From: Bowmanella sp. JS7-9
GTDB lineage: Bacteria > Pseudomonadota > Gammaproteobacteria > Enterobacterales > Alteromonadaceae
DNA: 64,000 nt
Direction: 5' to 3'
Assembly (NCBI RefSeq): GCF_004329715.1
Contig: NZ_JXSY01000002.1
Location: 1-64,000, forward strand
Shown: in pieces, positions 50,511 to 59,487 of the stretch
How positions within the stretch are numbered: the first letter of the stretch is position 1
Layout of the letters: every line of letters starts with the position of its first letter
Notes under the pieces: model-generated
Seen by the model: only the letters and a program-made list of their open reading frames with translations
Database searches by the model: none
Told to the model about the DNA's origin: nothing
Program-made: the position numbers and the translations under genes

Positions 50511-50593
50511 GATTTACTCCTGGTCTTGTCCTGCATGAACAGACTTATTGCTTTTCTGGTATGCACATAATAGAAAGTACCCATGGATAATGA

Positions 50594-50607
50594 TTGATTT
50601 GGATCAA
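50594..50607 (-). promoter_or_regulatory. FNR box of narGHJI
   Basis: TTGAT-TTGG-ATCAA, perfect consensus, centred about 90 bases from the narG start codon in the narG-narX intergenic region (50511-50844), which holds no gene. Confidence 0.85.
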
Positions 50608-50645
50608 AGCTGCCATAGCGCTAAATAGCTGATAAAAAACGAAAA

Positions 50646-50661
50646 TACCCACAAAGTGGTA
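50646..50661 (-). promoter_or_regulatory. NarL 7-2-7 site of narGHJI
   Basis: TACCCAC-AA-AGTGGTA: 12 of 14 consensus positions. A further GGGTA half-site follows at 50666. About 45 bases upstream of the FNR box, as for nitrate-activated nar promoters. Confidence 0.7.
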
Positions 50662-50844
50662 GTGTGGGTAAGTGCGAAATGCCTGAAAATACGCAGCTAT
50701 ATACCTCTTATTGTTCATTAGTGCGGGAAGCGCCTACCCCGCTGAGAAAATGGAGGTAGCTCGATTTTTTCGCTGATGTTTTGTGCGGTCGGGCAACAGC
50801 GTTAAAAAAGGGTATGCTTGTCATACTTATTAAGTGGAGTAGTT

Positions 50845-52626
50845 ATGCGTCAGTTTTCTATTGTTACGCGAATAAATGTTGCCTTGGCCTGTATTGTTAT
50901 TCTGGCGGTCAGTACGATGCTATGGTCGTATTGGTTGTCTGATAAGACAGAGCATGATGCGCATGCGGTGAATATTGCCGGTTCGCTCAGGATGCAAACC
51001 TATCGTATGGCGTGGCTGGTTGAGCAGGGTGATACGGCAAAAATAGCGCAAGCCCGACTTGAGTTTGAACAAAGTTGGCGGCACCCGGTATTTAGCCGCT
51101 TTTTACATAACAACGAGATAGCAGAGCAATTTGATAAGGCGAACCAGCATTGGTTAGAGTTACAACCACAATTAGTTGCAGCGGCTGATGCCGGTTTGTT
51201 AGAACAGGCATTGCAACAACAAATTCAGCTGCTGGAGCAACTGGTTACCTATATTCAGCAAGATGCTGAAGCCAAGGTGCGTAGTTTCCGTACCCTGCAG
51301 TTAGTGGCGCTGATGCTGACAGTATTGTTATCGGCCGTAGTGATGTACTGGTTAAAAGTTAAAGTGCAGCAACCATTGGAAGCCCTGACCCAGGGGGCAA
51401 AACGGGTGGCGATGGGCGATTTTACCCACCGGGTGGTGGTGGATAATAAAGATGAGTTGGGTACCCTGGCGCATAGCTTTAATAAAATGAATGATTCTAT
51501 TGCCTATATGTATGGCAACCTGGAGCAGCGGGTAGAGCAGCAAACGGAAGCATTGAAAAATACCAATACCACGCTGCGGTTTCTATATAACACCGCGCAG
51601 CGGATCAGTGAGCATGTGCCAGAGTATAGCGACTTCAGCGGCATCATCACTGAACTTAAACAAGTGGTGAAATTAGACGATTTGGAGCTGTGTTTATTTA
51701 CCGATGAGGGTGACAAGCCCTTTATGCAGTTGTTAGGCGATGACACCGCGCATGATCCCTGCAGCACACAAAATTGTGCCGATTGTCTGGAATTGCCAAC
51801 TAAATCAGACTGCAATAGCAGTCAGTTTAACTATGTACTCAAACGGGATCGGAAACAGTATGGCGTACTGGTTGCGCGGGTGGTGTCAAAGGCGGGATTA
51901 GCGTCCTGGCAGCAACAGCTATTGGCGTCTGTTGCTGATCAGCTTGCGTTGGCGCTGAGTTTAAAATCTGAAGAGCAACAAGTGCGGCGGTTGGCGCTGA
52001 TGCAGGAGCGTACCGTCATTGCCCGCGAATTGCATGATTCATTAGCGCAAGCCTTATCCTATTTGAAGATCCAGGTAACACGGTTAAACAAAGCGATTGA
52101 AAAAGACAATAAAGCCGTTATTGACGATGTGTCGAACGAGTTAAAGCAAGGGCTTGATTCTGCTTACCGCCAACTCAGAGAACTTCTGACCACTTTCCGG
52201 TTAAAAGTAGACGGTACTGGCTTGCTAAGCGCGTTACAAACCACAGTGAAACAATTAACAGAGCAATCTGATTTACAAATCAGGTTAGATTATCAGCTGA
52301 CTAATATTCCGCTGGCGCCGCATGAAGAAATTCATGTGCTGCAGATCATTCGTGAAGCCAGTCAGAATGCGGTGCACCATAGCAAGGGCTCTGAGCTGCT
52401 GATCAGTTTAAAACACAGTGCAGATAAGATAGAGCTGGCGGTGGAAGATAACGGCGTGGGTATACCGGAAGCGGCTGAAAAATTAAATCACTACGGCCTG
52501 GCCATTATGCAGGAGCGCAGTAAGCATTTAGCAGGGAATATTGACATTAAACCGCGCACAACGGGCGGCACTGGCGTGTATTTTAGTTTTACACCAGAGT
52601 TTTTGCTGCAAAGTAAATCTGCTTAA
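50845..52626 (+). CDS. narX: Nitrate/nitrite sensor histidine kinase NarX
   Basis: ATG 50845 with GGAG; the longer frame from 50818 is unlikely. 593 residues: membrane helix, periplasmic four-helix sensor with the P-box NIAGSLRMQTYRMA, second helix at about residue 160-180, HAMP (VQQPLEALTQGAKRVAMGDF), a Cys-rich central GAF-like region (CSTQNCADCLELPTKSDC) as in NarX, and a HisKA_3 kinase core (ERTVIARELHDSLAQALSYL). Divergent from narG; its partner narL is further on after a narK gene. Confidence 0.95.
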   Translation: MRQFSIVTRINVALACIVILAVSTMLWSYWLSDKTEHDAHAVNIAGSLRMQTYRMAWLVEQGDTAKIAQARLEFEQSWRHPVFSRFLHNNEIAEQFDKANQHWLELQPQLVAAADAGLLEQALQQQIQLLEQLVTYIQQDAEAKVRSFRTLQLVALMLTVLLSAVVMYWLKVKVQQPLEALTQGAKRVAMGDFTHRVVVDNKDELGTLAHSFNKMNDSIAYMYGNLEQRVEQQTEALKNTNTTLRFLYNTAQRISEHVPEYSDFSGIITELKQVVKLDDLELCLFTDEGDKPFMQLLGDDTAHDPCSTQNCADCLELPTKSDCNSSQFNYVLKRDRKQYGVLVARVVSKAGLASWQQQLLASVADQLALALSLKSEEQQVRRLALMQERTVIARELHDSLAQALSYLKIQVTRLNKAIEKDNKAVIDDVSNELKQGLDSAYRQLRELLTTFRLKVDGTGLLSALQTTVKQLTEQSDLQIRLDYQLTNIPLAPHEEIHVLQIIREASQNAVHHSKGSELLISLKHSADKIELAVEDNGVGIPEAAEKLNHYGLAIMQERSKHLAGNIDIKPRTTGGTGVYFSFTPEFLLQSKSA

Positions 52627-52650
52627 CATCGGATATAAAATAGCGGCAAT

Positions 52651-52680
52651 AAAAAGGGGCGCATACAGCGCCCTTTTTTA
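52651..52680. terminator. Bidirectional terminator between narX and narK
   Basis: AAAAA, GGGCGC (52657-52662), loop ATACA, GCGCCC (52668-52673), TTTTTT. Serves narX on the plus strand and the convergent narK on the minus strand. Confidence 0.88.
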
Positions 52681-52692
52681 TTATTACTATTG

Positions 52693-54309
52693 TTATGGAT
52701 TATAAAACTCACCGCTTTTACGCAGGTAAAAGAACCAGTTAACAATCAAACATAAGGCATAGAAGGCAGCAAAACCAACCATGGCATACTCGGGGGTGGC
52801 GGCTTTAATTTGCTCACCAAATACCTGAGGGATATAAAATGCGCCATAGGCTGCTACCGCAGATGTCCAGCCCAGCACCGGACCGGCTTGCTCTTTTGGA
52901 AACACAATAGCAATGGTGCGGAACGTTGAGCCGTTACCAATACCACTGGCTGCAAATAATCCCAAGAATATTAAGAAGAAAGGCACAAAGTATTGCTCAG
53001 GTGTCGCGCTTTGATAGGCCAGCTGCATGTAATACGCTGCACCCAGTGCACAGCTCACCATCACCACCGAGCAAATTTGCGTAACAAAAGCACCGCCCCA
53101 TTTATCTGATAACCAACCACCAACCGGGCGGATCAAGGCTCCTATGAAAGGTGCGATCCAGGCATAGGTTAGTGCGCTTGGGCCATTTGGGTTAGGCGTT
53201 GTGTGGGTCATCACACCATCAACCAGTACGTGGCTGTAGCCAAAGATCACCTTGATTGATAGTGGGAAGGCCGCAGCAAAACCGATAAAAGAGCCAAAGG
53301 TCATCACGTAAAGCACACTCATTACCCAAGTGTGTTTGTTGTTGAATATTTTGTACTGCCGCTCCAGGCTGGTACGAATCGCGCCGGGTAATACTTTTAA
53401 CGCCATCACCGTGGCGAACAATACCAGCAGCAACACAAGCTCTTTCGGAATACTAAAACCAGAACCATTAGCGGCTTCCGGTAATATGAGCCACAGGCCG
53501 ATAACTGAGGTGATAAAGCCGATAATGTACATCGCCAACATAATAGCAAACGACTTTGTTGCACTTGGCAGCTTCGGCGTGACCTCTTCGGTGTTGATGT
53601 TATTCATACCAAACCAGATAGCAAAAGCTAACGGCACTAAAAACACCAGCCATAAGAAACCGGCATTTTGGATCCAGGTTTCACTGCCAGCCGGTATACT
53701 GCCAATTAACGTGCCGCTGGCTTTTTGCAATACCATAGGCTCGCCACCGCCAAATACCGTGAACGCACCAAATGTCATAAACAGGGGCACGAGAATTTGC
53801 ATCGTGGTAACGCCAAAGTTACCCAAGCCCGCATTTAACCCAAGTGCCAGGCCTTGCTGCTTTTTCGGGAAGAAAAAACTGATGTTAGACATCGAGGCTG
53901 CAAAGTTACCACCGCCAATACCTGACAGTAATGCCATCAGTTGGAACACCCAGAACGGCGTATTCTGATCCTGTAAGGCGATACCGGTACCTAGCGCTGG
54001 CAATATCAGCAAGCTGGTGGTGAGGAAAATGGTATAGCGGCCACCGCACAGGCGCACAAAGAAGCTGGCAGGGATACGCAGCGTTGCACCGCTTAAGCCA
54101 GCGATAGCGGCAAGTGTGAACAGCTCGGATGCCGAGTAGGGAAAACCTAGATTGAGCATTTGTACACTGATGATGCTCCACATCATCCAAACGGCAAAGC
54201 CACACAGCAAGCTGGGGATCGAGATCCACAAGTTGCGATTAGCAATCGATTTGCCGGTTTGCAACCAGAAACTGTCATCTTCAGGCTGCCACTTTTTTAA
54301 ATCGGACAT
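52693..54309 (-). CDS. narK: NarK2/NarK-type nitrate/nitrite antiporter
   Basis: 538 residues; 12 or more helices with an extended loop after helix 6. Nitrate-porter motifs GIGGGNFAASMSNISFFFP and GIGNGSTFRTIAIVFP, MFS A-motif-like RPVGGWLSDKWGG. The long length and NSM motifs resemble the antiporter NarK/NarU class. Third nitrate transporter of the window; has a NarL palindrome about 120 bases upstream of its start. Confidence 0.92.
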   Translation of the reverse strand: MSDLKKWQPEDDSFWLQTGKSIANRNLWISIPSLLCGFAVWMMWSIISVQMLNLGFPYSASELFTLAAIAGLSGATLRIPASFFVRLCGGRYTIFLTTSLLILPALGTGIALQDQNTPFWVFQLMALLSGIGGGNFAASMSNISFFFPKKQQGLALGLNAGLGNFGVTTMQILVPLFMTFGAFTVFGGGEPMVLQKASGTLIGSIPAGSETWIQNAGFLWLVFLVPLAFAIWFGMNNINTEEVTPKLPSATKSFAIMLAMYIIGFITSVIGLWLILPEAANGSGFSIPKELVLLLVLFATVMALKVLPGAIRTSLERQYKIFNNKHTWVMSVLYVMTFGSFIGFAAAFPLSIKVIFGYSHVLVDGVMTHTTPNPNGPSALTYAWIAPFIGALIRPVGGWLSDKWGGAFVTQICSVVMVSCALGAAYYMQLAYQSATPEQYFVPFFLIFLGLFAASGIGNGSTFRTIAIVFPKEQAGPVLGWTSAVAAYGAFYIPQVFGEQIKAATPEYAMVGFAAFYALCLIVNWFFYLRKSGEFYNP

Positions 54310-54422
54310 AATTTACTCCTGTTGGGAATAGCATTTTAAGCTGTTGAAACTATGCAGGCTGAAAGCGGTTGTCACAATGCATCTTCGGAGTTAGCTCGTT
54401 ACGCCAGAAGGTTAGCTTGGGG

Positions 54423-54438
54423 TACTCATAATGAGGTA
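54423..54438 (-). promoter_or_regulatory. NarL 7-2-7 site of narK
   Basis: TACTCAT-AA-TGAGGTA: 13 of 14 consensus positions, the best NarL site of the window. It lies in the narK-narL intergenic region (54310-54617, no gene). Confidence 0.75.
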
Positions 54439-54537
54439 TATCTGTTGATTCCGCTTTTTATTTTCAGTTAAAACAATGGCTTAGATTTTAGTTTTGCAAT
54501 GGTGCTAATTGAGGGAAATCTGGTGTTTTGCGAATTA

Positions 54538-54551
54538 ATGATTTAAATCAA
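54538..54551 (+). promoter_or_regulatory. FNR box upstream of narL
   Basis: ATGAT-TTAA-ATCAA, 9 of 10 consensus bases. Centred about 73 bases from the narL start, much closer to narL than to narK. A plausible -10 (AATATAAG) follows at 54568. Confidence 0.6.
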
Positions 54552-54617
54552 GCTTATGCCCTGTGTAATATAAGCTAATAGCAATACAAGCGAATTGAAA
54601 TCGGTATGGAGTGCACA

Positions 54618-55268
54618 ATGTCAGAACACAAATCCAGTATCATGTTAGTGGATGATCACCCGCTACTGCGAAAAGGTTTAAAGCAGTTGATGGCGTTTGA
54701 AGATGATCTGGAAGTGATTGCTGAGGCCAGCAGTGGCGCTGAAGCGATCCCTCTGGCAGTAGAATTAGATCCGGATCTGATTATTCTGGATTTAAATATG
54801 CAGGGTATGGATGGTATTGCTACGTTGAAACGGCTGCGTGACGAGGGCGTAACCTCTCGTATTATTATGCTAACGGTATCCGATGCAGATGAAGATGTGG
54901 TTAATGCCATCAGCAACGGCGCCGATGGCTACTTATTAAAAGACAGCGATCCAGAAGTGTTACTTGAGTACATTAAGCGCGCTATCAGTGGCAAAATGGT
55001 GCTCAGTGAAGCTATTACACAGGTTTTAGCAACGGCGTTACGCCGTCCGGCCGTGAAGAGCCCGGCAGAGCTGAACAGTCTGACCAACCGTGAATATGAA
55101 ATTCTGAGCTTTATCGCCAAAGGGCTGAGCAATAAGCTGATTGCCCGTGAGCTTAATATCTCTGATGGCACTGTTAAGGTTCATGTTAAGCATTTACTGA
55201 AAAAGCTTGGCCTGCGTTCCCGCGTTGAAGCTGCCGTTTGGATGGTCAATCAGCAAGGGAATGGCTAA
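54618..55268 (+). CDS. narL: Nitrate/nitrite response regulator NarL
   Basis: ATG 54618 with TGGAG spaced 6 bases gives 216 residues, equal to E. coli NarL; ATG 54606 would be four codons longer. Receiver domain with phospho-acceptor Asp58 (DLIILDLNMQGMDG) and Lys in YLLKDSD, then a LuxR-type HTH (LTNREYEILSFIAKGLSNKL; ISDGTVKVHVKHLLKKLGL). It should bind the 7-2-7 sites described here. Followed 3 bases later by moeA, so Moco insertion is linked to the regulator. Confidence 0.95.
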   Translation: MSEHKSSIMLVDDHPLLRKGLKQLMAFEDDLEVIAEASSGAEAIPLAVELDPDLIILDLNMQGMDGIATLKRLRDEGVTSRIIMLTVSDADEDVVNAISNGADGYLLKDSDPEVLLEYIKRAISGKMVLSEAITQVLATALRRPAVKSPAELNSLTNREYEILSFIAKGLSNKLIARELNISDGTVKVHVKHLLKKLGLRSRVEAAVWMVNQQGNG

Positions 55269-55271
55269 GCA

Positions 55272-56507
55272 ATGAAAAAACCGATGCTAAGCGCCGGGCA
55301 GGCGATTCAGACGATGTTAGAACAGGTTGATGCCAAAGCTGGCGTTGAGTCTGTTGCACTGGCGCAGGCACTAGACAGAGTGTTGTCTGAAGCCGTTTTC
55401 TCAGCCATTGATGTGCCTGGTTATGATAACGCCGCCATGGATGGTTATGCACTGCGCGCCGCAGAGGTGTCACCTGATGCGCCTTTAACTATTGTCGGCG
55501 CAGCGCTGGCCGGACATGCGTTTAGCGAAAAAGTACCTGCAGGGGCCTGTGTCCGTATCACTACAGGTGCTGTGTTACCCGCAGATCTTGATACGGTTGT
55601 GATGCAAGAACTTGTTAGTCAGGTAGCCGATCGTAATAGCCTGCCAGCCATAACCTGCCAGCTGATCCCTGACGTTGGTGAGCATGTACGCAAGGCGGGC
55701 GAAGATATCTGTAGCGGGCAGTTGGTGTTTGCTGCGGGCCACAAATTGCGTCCGGCTGATATTGGTTTATTAGCGTCACTTGGTTTTGCCACGGTAAAGG
55801 TAAAGCCACGACTGAAAGTGGCAGTGTTATCCAGTGGTGACGAGCTGATTGCGCCCGGTGATGAGTTGCCAGCGGGTAAAATCTATGACAGCAATCGCTA
55901 TGTTATAAAAGCCATGCTGCAACGCCTGGATGTAGACATTATCGATTTAGGCTTAGTACCTGATGATCCAAAGCTGCTCGAAAACGCTTTTCAGCACGCG
56001 ATGGCAGAAGCAGATGTGTTGATAACCAGCGCTGGCGTGTCGGTGGGCGATGCCGACTATACCCGGCAAATTCTCAATAAACTTGGCCAGATTGATTTTT
56101 GGCAAGTGGCAATAAAACCGGGTAAACCGTTTGCGTTTGGTAAGCTGAAACAGTGTTACTTTTTTGGTTTGCCGGGGAATCCGGTTGCGGCGGTGGTTAC
56201 GCTGGAGCAATTGGTGCAACCGGTATTACGTAAGCTCGCGGGCGAATTGACGGCAAGCGCTCCGTCAACCTTGCAAGCTCAAACGCTGGTAGATTTGAAG
56301 AAACAGTCGGGGCGGCAGGATTTTCAGCGTGGCTGGTTTTGGCAGGACGATACTGGCCTGAAAGTGAAAACGTTGGGCGCGCAATGCTCAGGTATGCTTA
56401 GTTCTATTGCTAACGCCAATTGCTACATTGTGTTAGCCGCTGACAATGCCGGTGTACAAAGTGGCGATACCGTAACAATCCTGCCTTTTTCAGCCTTACT
56501 CCGTTAG
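55272..56507 (+). CDS. moeA: Molybdopterin molybdenumtransferase
   Basis: 411 residues, same length as E. coli MoeA. Domain III is a MogA-like fold with SSGDELIAPGDELPAGKIYD and TSAGVSVGDADYTRQIL; the N-terminal domain has DVPGYDNAAMDGYAL. It inserts molybdate into adenylated molybdopterin made by MogA. Coupled to narL (3 bases). Followed directly by a hairpin. Confidence 0.95.
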   Translation: MKKPMLSAGQAIQTMLEQVDAKAGVESVALAQALDRVLSEAVFSAIDVPGYDNAAMDGYALRAAEVSPDAPLTIVGAALAGHAFSEKVPAGACVRITTGAVLPADLDTVVMQELVSQVADRNSLPAITCQLIPDVGEHVRKAGEDICSGQLVFAAGHKLRPADIGLLASLGFATVKVKPRLKVAVLSSGDELIAPGDELPAGKIYDSNRYVIKAMLQRLDVDIIDLGLVPDDPKLLENAFQHAMAEADVLITSAGVSVGDADYTRQILNKLGQIDFWQVAIKPGKPFAFGKLKQCYFFGLPGNPVAAVVTLEQLVQPVLRKLAGELTASAPSTLQAQTLVDLKKQSGRQDFQRGWFWQDDTGLKVKTLGAQCSGMLSSIANANCYIVLAADNAGVQSGDTVTILPFSALLR

Positions 56508-56520
56508 CACTACCTCTTTT

Positions 56521-56541
56521 GCGCTGGCTTTTAGCCAGCGC
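56521..56541 (+). terminator. Hairpin after moeA
   Basis: GCGCTGGC, loop TTTTA, GCCAGCGC: 8 bp, perfect. Followed by TGTGTT, so termination may be partial. It lies immediately upstream of the FNR box of the next gene. Confidence 0.55.
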
Positions 56542-56545
56542 TGTG

Positions 56546-56559
56546 TTGATCTGCGTCAA
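56546..56559 (+). promoter_or_regulatory. FNR box of the decarboxylase gene
   Basis: TTGAT-CTGC-GTCAA, 9 of 10 consensus bases, centred about 54 bases before the start codon at 56606. Confidence 0.6.
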
Positions 56560-56605
56560 GTTAACTGAGCACCAATGCAAGCACACTGCAAACAACGGGG
56601 TGCTT

Positions 56606-58222
56606 ATGTTATTGGTCGATGCGTTACTTGCAGAGTTAGAATTATTTGGCGTTAAGCAGTTATTTGGTATACCGGGTGATTTTGTATTGCCGTTATTTGA
56701 GCAGTTACAGCAACGCGATCGTTTCCCCCTGTATTATCTCAGTCACGAGCCCTCTGCTGTATTTGCTGCTGATGCGGCCGCCCGCATAAGTAACAAGCCT
56801 GCAGTGGTATTACTCACCTATGGTGCCGGTGCACTTAATGCGGTGAATGCGGTGGCTCAGGCTTATGTTGAGCATGTACCTCTGGTTGTTATCGCCGGTT
56901 TTCCCAGTGAGCAGGAAATACAGCGCGGCTTACAAATTCACCACCAGGCAAAAACGGTTGACTCACAGCGTGATATTTACCGCGAAATCACCGCCTGCCA
57001 GGTGAGGTTGGATAAGGCAGAGCGGGCAGGGGAAGATATTCGTCTGGCACTTAAAACCGCAGCAGAGCAAAGCCGGCCAGTGTTAATTGAAATACCGCGT
57101 GATGCAGTGTACTTTCGCACGACGTTAGCAGGACAATACCAGTCACCGCAAGTGCCGGTGCTAGAGCTTGCTCTGGCAGTGGCGCATCTTACTGACAAGT
57201 TAAAAGCGGCCAAACGGCCAGTTATACTAGCGGGGGTTGATGTCAGGCGATTCGAGACGGTGTCAGAGCTACAGCAACTAGCCGAAAATATGAGTATCCC
57301 GTTTTGTAGTACCTTAATGGGCAGGGCAAGCTTTGATCAGCAGCACCCTTTGTATCGGGGCATTTTTTTAGATAAGTCTGATGTCAGACCGATGCAATTG
57401 CTAAAAGATGCGGATCTGATTTTACAAATCGGCGTGATAAAAACTGACAGCAACTTTGCCGCTCATGCTGCATTATTTTCGCCAGATAAGGTGATTGAAA
57501 TTGAGCAAAATAACCTGAAACTGGATTTAGTGACCTATCATCAGTTACCGCTAAATGCCTTGTTGGCCGCGCTTAATGCGCAAAATATGCCGCCTTTTGC
57601 CGGACAATTACCGCTTGCTCAGCAAGAAGAGGTACCGGCCAGGCAATTTAGTGCCAGCGCTGTGGTACAACATCTGGATAAGCGTTTGGCTGAAAGTTCA
57701 CTAACCGTACCCATTATCTCAGATATCGGCGATTGCCTGTTTGCCTCGTTACATGCCAAACCCAGTTTAATGTTAGCGCCAGCGTTTTATGCTTCTATGG
57801 GCTATGCCGTGCCTGCTGCAGTGGGCGTGCAAGCAGTAACGGGTTTAAGGCCTGTCGTGTTGGTAGGCGATGGCGCTTTTTTAATGACAGGATTAGAGCT
57901 GGGGCATTGTGTCAGGTATGGTTTTGCACCAATAGTGATTGTGTTTAATAACCGGCGCTGGGACATGATTGAAGCCTTTTCACCCAATTTACAGTGTACC
58001 CATTTAGACCATTGGCATTATGCTGATTTAGCCCGTGGCATGGGCGGATTGGGGATGCAGGTAAATAGTCTGGACGATTTTGATCAGGCATTGGAGCTGG
58101 CACTAGCCAGCAAACGCTTTACCTTAATTGAGGTAATGGTTGCCGAAAGCAGTCGCAGCGAGCGGCTGAATGCTTTCGCTGCAGGCTTTCTTGGTGCACA
58201 GAAACACCCGGCTGCGTGTTAA
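56606..58222 (+). CDS. TPP-dependent 2-keto acid decarboxylase
   Basis: ATG 56606 is chosen, just after GGGG; the open frame starts earlier without a good site. 538 residues with three TPP-enzyme domains: Glu in YYLSHEPSAVFAADAAARI, central domain around 195-330, and the TPP-Mg motif VGDGAFLMTGLELG followed by FNNRRWDM. The closest type is indolepyruvate/phenylpyruvate decarboxylase. Such enzymes turn 2-keto acids into aldehydes. The FNR box suggests fermentative or redox-balancing use. It is not part of nitrate respiration proper. Confidence 0.85.
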   Translation: MLLVDALLAELELFGVKQLFGIPGDFVLPLFEQLQQRDRFPLYYLSHEPSAVFAADAAARISNKPAVVLLTYGAGALNAVNAVAQAYVEHVPLVVIAGFPSEQEIQRGLQIHHQAKTVDSQRDIYREITACQVRLDKAERAGEDIRLALKTAAEQSRPVLIEIPRDAVYFRTTLAGQYQSPQVPVLELALAVAHLTDKLKAAKRPVILAGVDVRRFETVSELQQLAENMSIPFCSTLMGRASFDQQHPLYRGIFLDKSDVRPMQLLKDADLILQIGVIKTDSNFAAHAALFSPDKVIEIEQNNLKLDLVTYHQLPLNALLAALNAQNMPPFAGQLPLAQQEEVPARQFSASAVVQHLDKRLAESSLTVPIISDIGDCLFASLHAKPSLMLAPAFYASMGYAVPAAVGVQAVTGLRPVVLVGDGAFLMTGLELGHCVRYGFAPIVIVFNNRRWDMIEAFSPNLQCTHLDHWHYADLARGMGGLGMQVNSLDDFDQALELALASKRFTLIEVMVAESSRSERLNAFAAGFLGAQKHPAAC

Positions 58223-58235
58223 CCATAAGCCAGAA

Positions 58236-58262
58236 AAAAACGCCACTTGGGCGGTTTTTTTT
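58236..58262. terminator. Intrinsic terminator after the decarboxylase gene
   Basis: AAAAA, CGCC (58241-58244), ACTTG, GGCG (58250-58253), G, then TTTTTTTT. Bidirectional: also faces the convergent gene ending at 58274. Confidence 0.7.
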
Positions 58263-58273
58263 GGCGGTTTTTG

Positions 58274-59335
58274 CTAAAACAAATAGCTGATGTGCTGGTG
58301 AAAGCGCACTATCATATCCTGTTGTTTACCATCTAAGTGCAATTTGTCGCCCAAGCTGTGTAATGCCGATTCAACGCGGTTCATAAACTTGCCAAAGCCC
58401 ATTTCTGTTTTGTCTGCTTCAGTGGCAACAAACAGAAAATGCACCGTGTCGACTAACTTTTCTGTGCTGCAATAAGTAACGAAAGGCGTTTCAGAGCGGG
58501 ACGGATCAAAACCGAGGCGAATAAGTTCTGCTGAAGTGTCCGACTGTTCAAATTTGCTATTTCTGACTAAGGGTGTCAAACCGTTCGCGACCATAGCGCA
58601 ATGCCCCAGTTGCTTGCCGGCAATTGCTTGCTCAAAGCTCGCGCTCAAGCCTTGGTACAGGCTGCTATGTTCGCTGATATTATCGGCAAAGCGTTGCTTT
58701 AGTTGTCGGCTAACAGGCAAGGTTACATGCACATAGGTTAATGCGCTATGTTCGGCCAGTTCGACCTGACGTGCTTTATAACGTGCGCCCAAAGATCGTA
58801 GTTTGTAGCCATAGCTCTCGGTTGGGGCTTTTAGCTTGGCGAACAAATCGTAAGTTAAATGTTGATGATCTCTGATTTTTATCGCTACATCTTTAACCGG
58901 TAGGTGCTGCTTTAATTTATGCAATAACTGGCAAACGCGCTGATGAAAGTCGGCCGCGTTGGCGCGCAGGTTGTCACCTGTTGCCAAAAATAACAGCTGT
59001 ATTTTTTTTGCCTGATAGTTAGCGGTGCTAATCAGATCCTGAGCTTCATGATAAAGTGGATTATAAAAAAACGGCACTTGTTCAGCAGTTTGCAGTGAGT
59101 AGGCTTCATGATGAAACCGCACCACAGGCACTTTATCATTTGCAATAAGATGCACATTGTATAGCTGATATTCTTCAGCAAGCTTAAACAGTTGCTCACT
59201 TAACTGCTGGTAGCAATGCCAGCTGCCAACATAGTGCTGGTAAAGCTCCGGGCTGGCTTTAAATTCAGCGAGGATATATTGGTTAGATTTAGCGTTTTCG
59301 GGTAAGTAAACTTTATGTTGGCTACTAACTGGCAT
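58274..59335 (-). CDS. Hypothetical protein, 353 residues
   Basis: Unknown. Soluble, helix-rich, with many His residues (RFHHEAYSLQTA; RDHQHLTYDLF; RFHQHISYLF). The chain appears to have two related halves, each with a VHLIAND/VHFLFVATEAD-type strand. No signal peptide or motif. It begins 153 bases after modC without a visible link. Confidence 0.6.
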   Translation of the reverse strand: MPVSSQHKVYLPENAKSNQYILAEFKASPELYQHYVGSWHCYQQLSEQLFKLAEEYQLYNVHLIANDKVPVVRFHHEAYSLQTAEQVPFFYNPLYHEAQDLISTANYQAKKIQLLFLATGDNLRANAADFHQRVCQLLHKLKQHLPVKDVAIKIRDHQHLTYDLFAKLKAPTESYGYKLRSLGARYKARQVELAEHSALTYVHVTLPVSRQLKQRFADNISEHSSLYQGLSASFEQAIAGKQLGHCAMVANGLTPLVRNSKFEQSDTSAELIRLGFDPSRSETPFVTYCSTEKLVDTVHFLFVATEADKTEMGFGKFMNRVESALHSLGDKLHLDGKQQDMIVRFHQHISYLF

Positions 59336-59487
59336 GATGCACTCCGGCGTAATGACAAATACCGCTACAGTGTAAAGTCAGGCTTTAGCAAAACCTTGTT
59401 CCAGAACAACTTTTACTTAAGATACTGCGTTGGTGGTAGTGTCGAGGTATCACAGTTAGGTAGCTTGGCCAGGGTTGGTTTATCAAT

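Noticed and set aside
53330-53968. 212-residue open frame on the plus strand
   Set aside because: It is antisense to the narK gene and follows its codon pattern; no ribosome-binding site or domain.
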